Shown here: positions 4,046 to 5,758 of the stretch, in pieces
Numbering within the stretch: position 1 is the first letter of the stretch
How the letters are laid out: each line of letters starts with the position of its first letter
Source: an uncultured Lachnospiraceae bacterium
Lineage (GTDB): Bacteria; Bacillota; Clostridia; Lachnospirales; Lachnospiraceae
Reading direction: 5' to 3'
Assembly: GCA_949346185.1 (NCBI GenBank)
Contig: CASGVX010000143.1
Coordinates: 1 to 5,758, forward strand
DNA: 5,758 nucleotides
Position numbers and translations under genes: made by a program
Notes under the pieces: model-generated
What the model saw: the letters and a program-made list of their open reading frames with translations, nothing else
The model's database searches: none
Told to the model about the DNA's origin: nothing

Positions 4046-4066
4046 GAGTAAGAATGGAGGATTCAT

Positions 4067-5758
4067 ATGGCAAAAGAATTAGAAAAAAATTACAACCCTG
4101 CAGACATTGAGAAGAGAATCTACGACAGATGGCAGGAAAAGAAATATTTTCATGCGGAGGTGAACAGGGATAAAAAGCCTTTTACAATCGTCATGCCTCC
4201 GCCCAATATCACCGGACAGCTCCACATGGGACATGCGCTGGATGAGACTCTGCAGGATATCCTGATACGCTTTAAGAGGATGCAGGGATACGAGGCGCTG
4301 TGGGTGCCGGGGACGGATCATGCATCCATTGCCACGGAAGCCAAGGTGGTGGAGAAGCTGAAGGCAGAGGGCATTTCCAAAGATGATATTGGCAGAGACA
4401 AATTTCTGGAGCATGTGTGGGACTGGAAGGAGCAGTATGGCGGCCGCATTGTGGAACAGTTGAAGAAAATCGGCTGTTCCTGCGATTGGGACAGGGAGCG
4501 TTTCACTATGGACGAGGGCTGCAGCCGGGCTGTGAAGGAAGTTTTTGTGAAACTGTACAATAAGGAATTGATTTACCGGGGAGAGCGAATCATTAACTGG
4601 TGTCCCAAATGCCTGACTTCCATTTCCGATGCGGAGGTGGAGTATGAGGACCAGGCTGGGCATTTCTGGCATCTGCGCTACAAGACCACGGACGGCACCG
4701 GCTATATTGATCTGGCCACCACCCGTCCGGAGACTCTTCTGGGGGATACGGCCGTGGCAGTGAATCCCAAGGATGAACGTTACCGAGACATGATTGGAAA
4801 GACCTTGGACTTGCCGCTGGTACACCGCCAGATTCCCATTGTGGCGGATGATTATGTGGATATGGAATTTGGTACCGGCGTGGTAAAGATTACCCCTGCC
4901 CATGACCCCAATGATTTCCAGGTGGGACTTCGCCATAATCTGCCAATCGTTAATGTGTTGACGGAGGATGCGAAGATAACGGAAGACTATCTCAAGTATG
5001 CCGGCATGGACCGCTACGAGGCCAGAAAGGCCATCGTGGCAGACTTGGAGGCGGAAGGGGCGTTGCTGAAGGTGGAGGCCCATGACCATAATGTGGGCAC
5101 CTGCTACCGCTGCGGCACCACTGTAGAGCCCAGGGTGTCCAAGCAGTGGTTCGTGGCCATGGAGAGTTTGGCAAAGCCTGCGATTGAGGCGGTGAAGAAG
5201 GGAGATACGAAGTTCGTGCCCCCCCATTTTGATAAGACTTATTATCACTGGCTAGAGGGGATCCGTGACTGGTGCATTTCCCGTCAGCTCTGGTGGGGGC
5301 ATCAGATTCCTGCCTTTTACTGTGATGACTGCGGCGAGATGGTGGTGACGAAGGAGGACGCCCCGGTGTGCCCTAAGTGCGGCAAGCCCATGCGTCAGGA
5401 TCCGGATACCCTAGATACCTGGTTCTCCTCAGCCCTGTGGCCCTTCAGTACTCTGGGCTGGCCGGAGAAGACGGAGGATTTGGAGTATTTCTATCCCACC
5501 AGCACGCTGGTGACAGGATATGATATTATATTCTTCTGGGTGATTCGTATGATGTTTTCCGGCTTGGAGCATATGGGAGAGGTGCCCTTCGACACGGTGC
5601 TGATTCACGGTCTGGTGAGGGACAGCCAGGGGCGGAAGATGAGCAAATCTCTGGGGAATGGCATCGATCCTCTGGAGGTCATTGACAAATACGGCGCAGA
5701 TGCCCTGCGCTTCACGCTGGTCACCAACAATGCGCCGGGAAATGATATGCGCTTCTAC
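4067..5758 (+). CDS. valS: valyl-tRNA synthetase (3' end outside window)
   Basis: ValRS, a cytoplasmic class Ia enzyme, attaches valine to tRNA-Val using ATP. The frame is open from ATG 4067, with TGGAGG (4055-4060) six bases upstream, to the right edge: 564 residues of roughly 880. PPPNITGQLHMGHAL carries the HIGH signature as HMGH (53-56), and the second ATP motif is KMSKS (524-528). The CP1 editing domain, which hydrolyses mischarged threonyl-tRNA, is marked by TTRPET (218-223) and GTGVVKITPAHDPNDF (269-284), where D280 sits in the conserved HDPND core. Cys pairs at 179/182, 346/349, 419/422 and 435/438 suggest zinc-ribbon sites. WCISRQLWWGHQIP and DTWFSS are further family blocks. The anticodon-binding domain and C-terminal coiled coil lie outside the window. 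Expression is controlled by the T-box upstream. No frameshift or missing key residue was seen. Confidence 0.98.
   Translation, partial: MAKELEKNYNPADIEKRIYDRWQEKKYFHAEVNRDKKPFTIVMPPPNITGQLHMGHALDETLQDILIRFKRMQGYEALWVPGTDHASIATEAKVVEKLKAEGISKDDIGRDKFLEHVWDWKEQYGGRIVEQLKKIGCSCDWDRERFTMDEGCSRAVKEVFVKLYNKELIYRGERIINWCPKCLTSISDAEVEYEDQAGHFWHLRYKTTDGTGYIDLATTRPETLLGDTAVAVNPKDERYRDMIGKTLDLPLVHRQIPIVADDYVDMEFGTGVVKITPAHDPNDFQVGLRHNLPIVNVLTEDAKITEDYLKYAGMDRYEARKAIVADLEAEGALLKVEAHDHNVGTCYRCGTTVEPRVSKQWFVAMESLAKPAIEAVKKGDTKFVPPHFDKTYYHWLEGIRDWCISRQLWWGHQIPAFYCDDCGEMVVTKEDAPVCPKCGKPMRQDPDTLDTWFSSALWPFSTLGWPEKTEDLEYFYPTSTLVTGYDIIFFWVIRMMFSGLEHMGEVPFDTVLIHGLVRDSQGRKMSKSLGNGIDPLEVIDKYGADALRFTLVTNNAPGNDMRFY

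Noticed and set aside
3640..4066. Minus-strand open frames across the valS leader
   Set aside because: The region is a T-box RNA with many paired elements on the plus strand; the frames have no start signals or recognisable protein features.
4079..5248. Long minus-strand open frame (389 codons) opposite valS
   Set aside because: The plus strand encodes valyl-tRNA synthetase with HMGH, KMSKS and editing motifs over the whole span; the minus frame is an antisense shadow with no family signature or ribosome binding site.

Overview
The window looks like chromosomal DNA from a Gram-positive Bacillota of the class Clostridia, most likely a Lachnospiraceae-type gut anaerobe. The evidence is the infC-rpmI-rplT operon behind a structured leader, a T-box in front of valS, a DegV-family lipid-binding protein, strong AGGAGG-type ribosome binding sites, sigma-A promoters of the TTGACA type, and heavy use of AGA/AGG arginine codons. 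The genus is an inference.

Layout from left to right. Bases 3-236 are the 3' end of an unidentified gene that enters from the left, with aromatic/glycine repeats like those of beta-propeller proteins. It converges on a minus-strand degV-family gene (356-1192), and a hairpin at 310-346 can terminate both. Bases 1193-1656 hold no convincing protein gene. They contain a perfect palindrome in the degV promoter region, three 11-bp-spaced repeats, a near-consensus promoter (1438-1466) and a folded leader for the ribosomal protein operon. Next come infC (1657-2166, probably starting at AUA), rpmI (2321-2521) and rplT (2541-2897), closed by a strong terminator at 2923-2955. A second promoter may serve rpmI-rplT alone.

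Bases 2956-3543 hold an unrecognised small gene (3122-3544). It is visibly richer in A/T than its neighbours and is bracketed by two copies of a 12-bp repeat. Bases 3545-4066 are non-coding and carry a promoter, an extra hairpin and a complete T-box riboswitch with a probable GUA (valine) specifier, a T-box bulge sequence and a terminator. The T-box controls valS, which starts at 4067 and runs off the right edge. The window has 564 of the roughly 880 residues usual for the family, including the HIGH and KMSKS signatures and the editing domain.

The theme is translation under RNA-level control: IF3 and L35/L20 behind one leader RNA, and valyl-tRNA synthetase behind another that senses uncharged tRNA-Val. 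Most of the window is well-understood housekeeping DNA. The parts most worth a second look are the AUA start of infC, the phased repeats upstream of its promoter, the palindrome near the degV promoter and the orphan gene at 3122-3544. I saw no CRISPR array, tRNA, rRNA or recognisable transposase.
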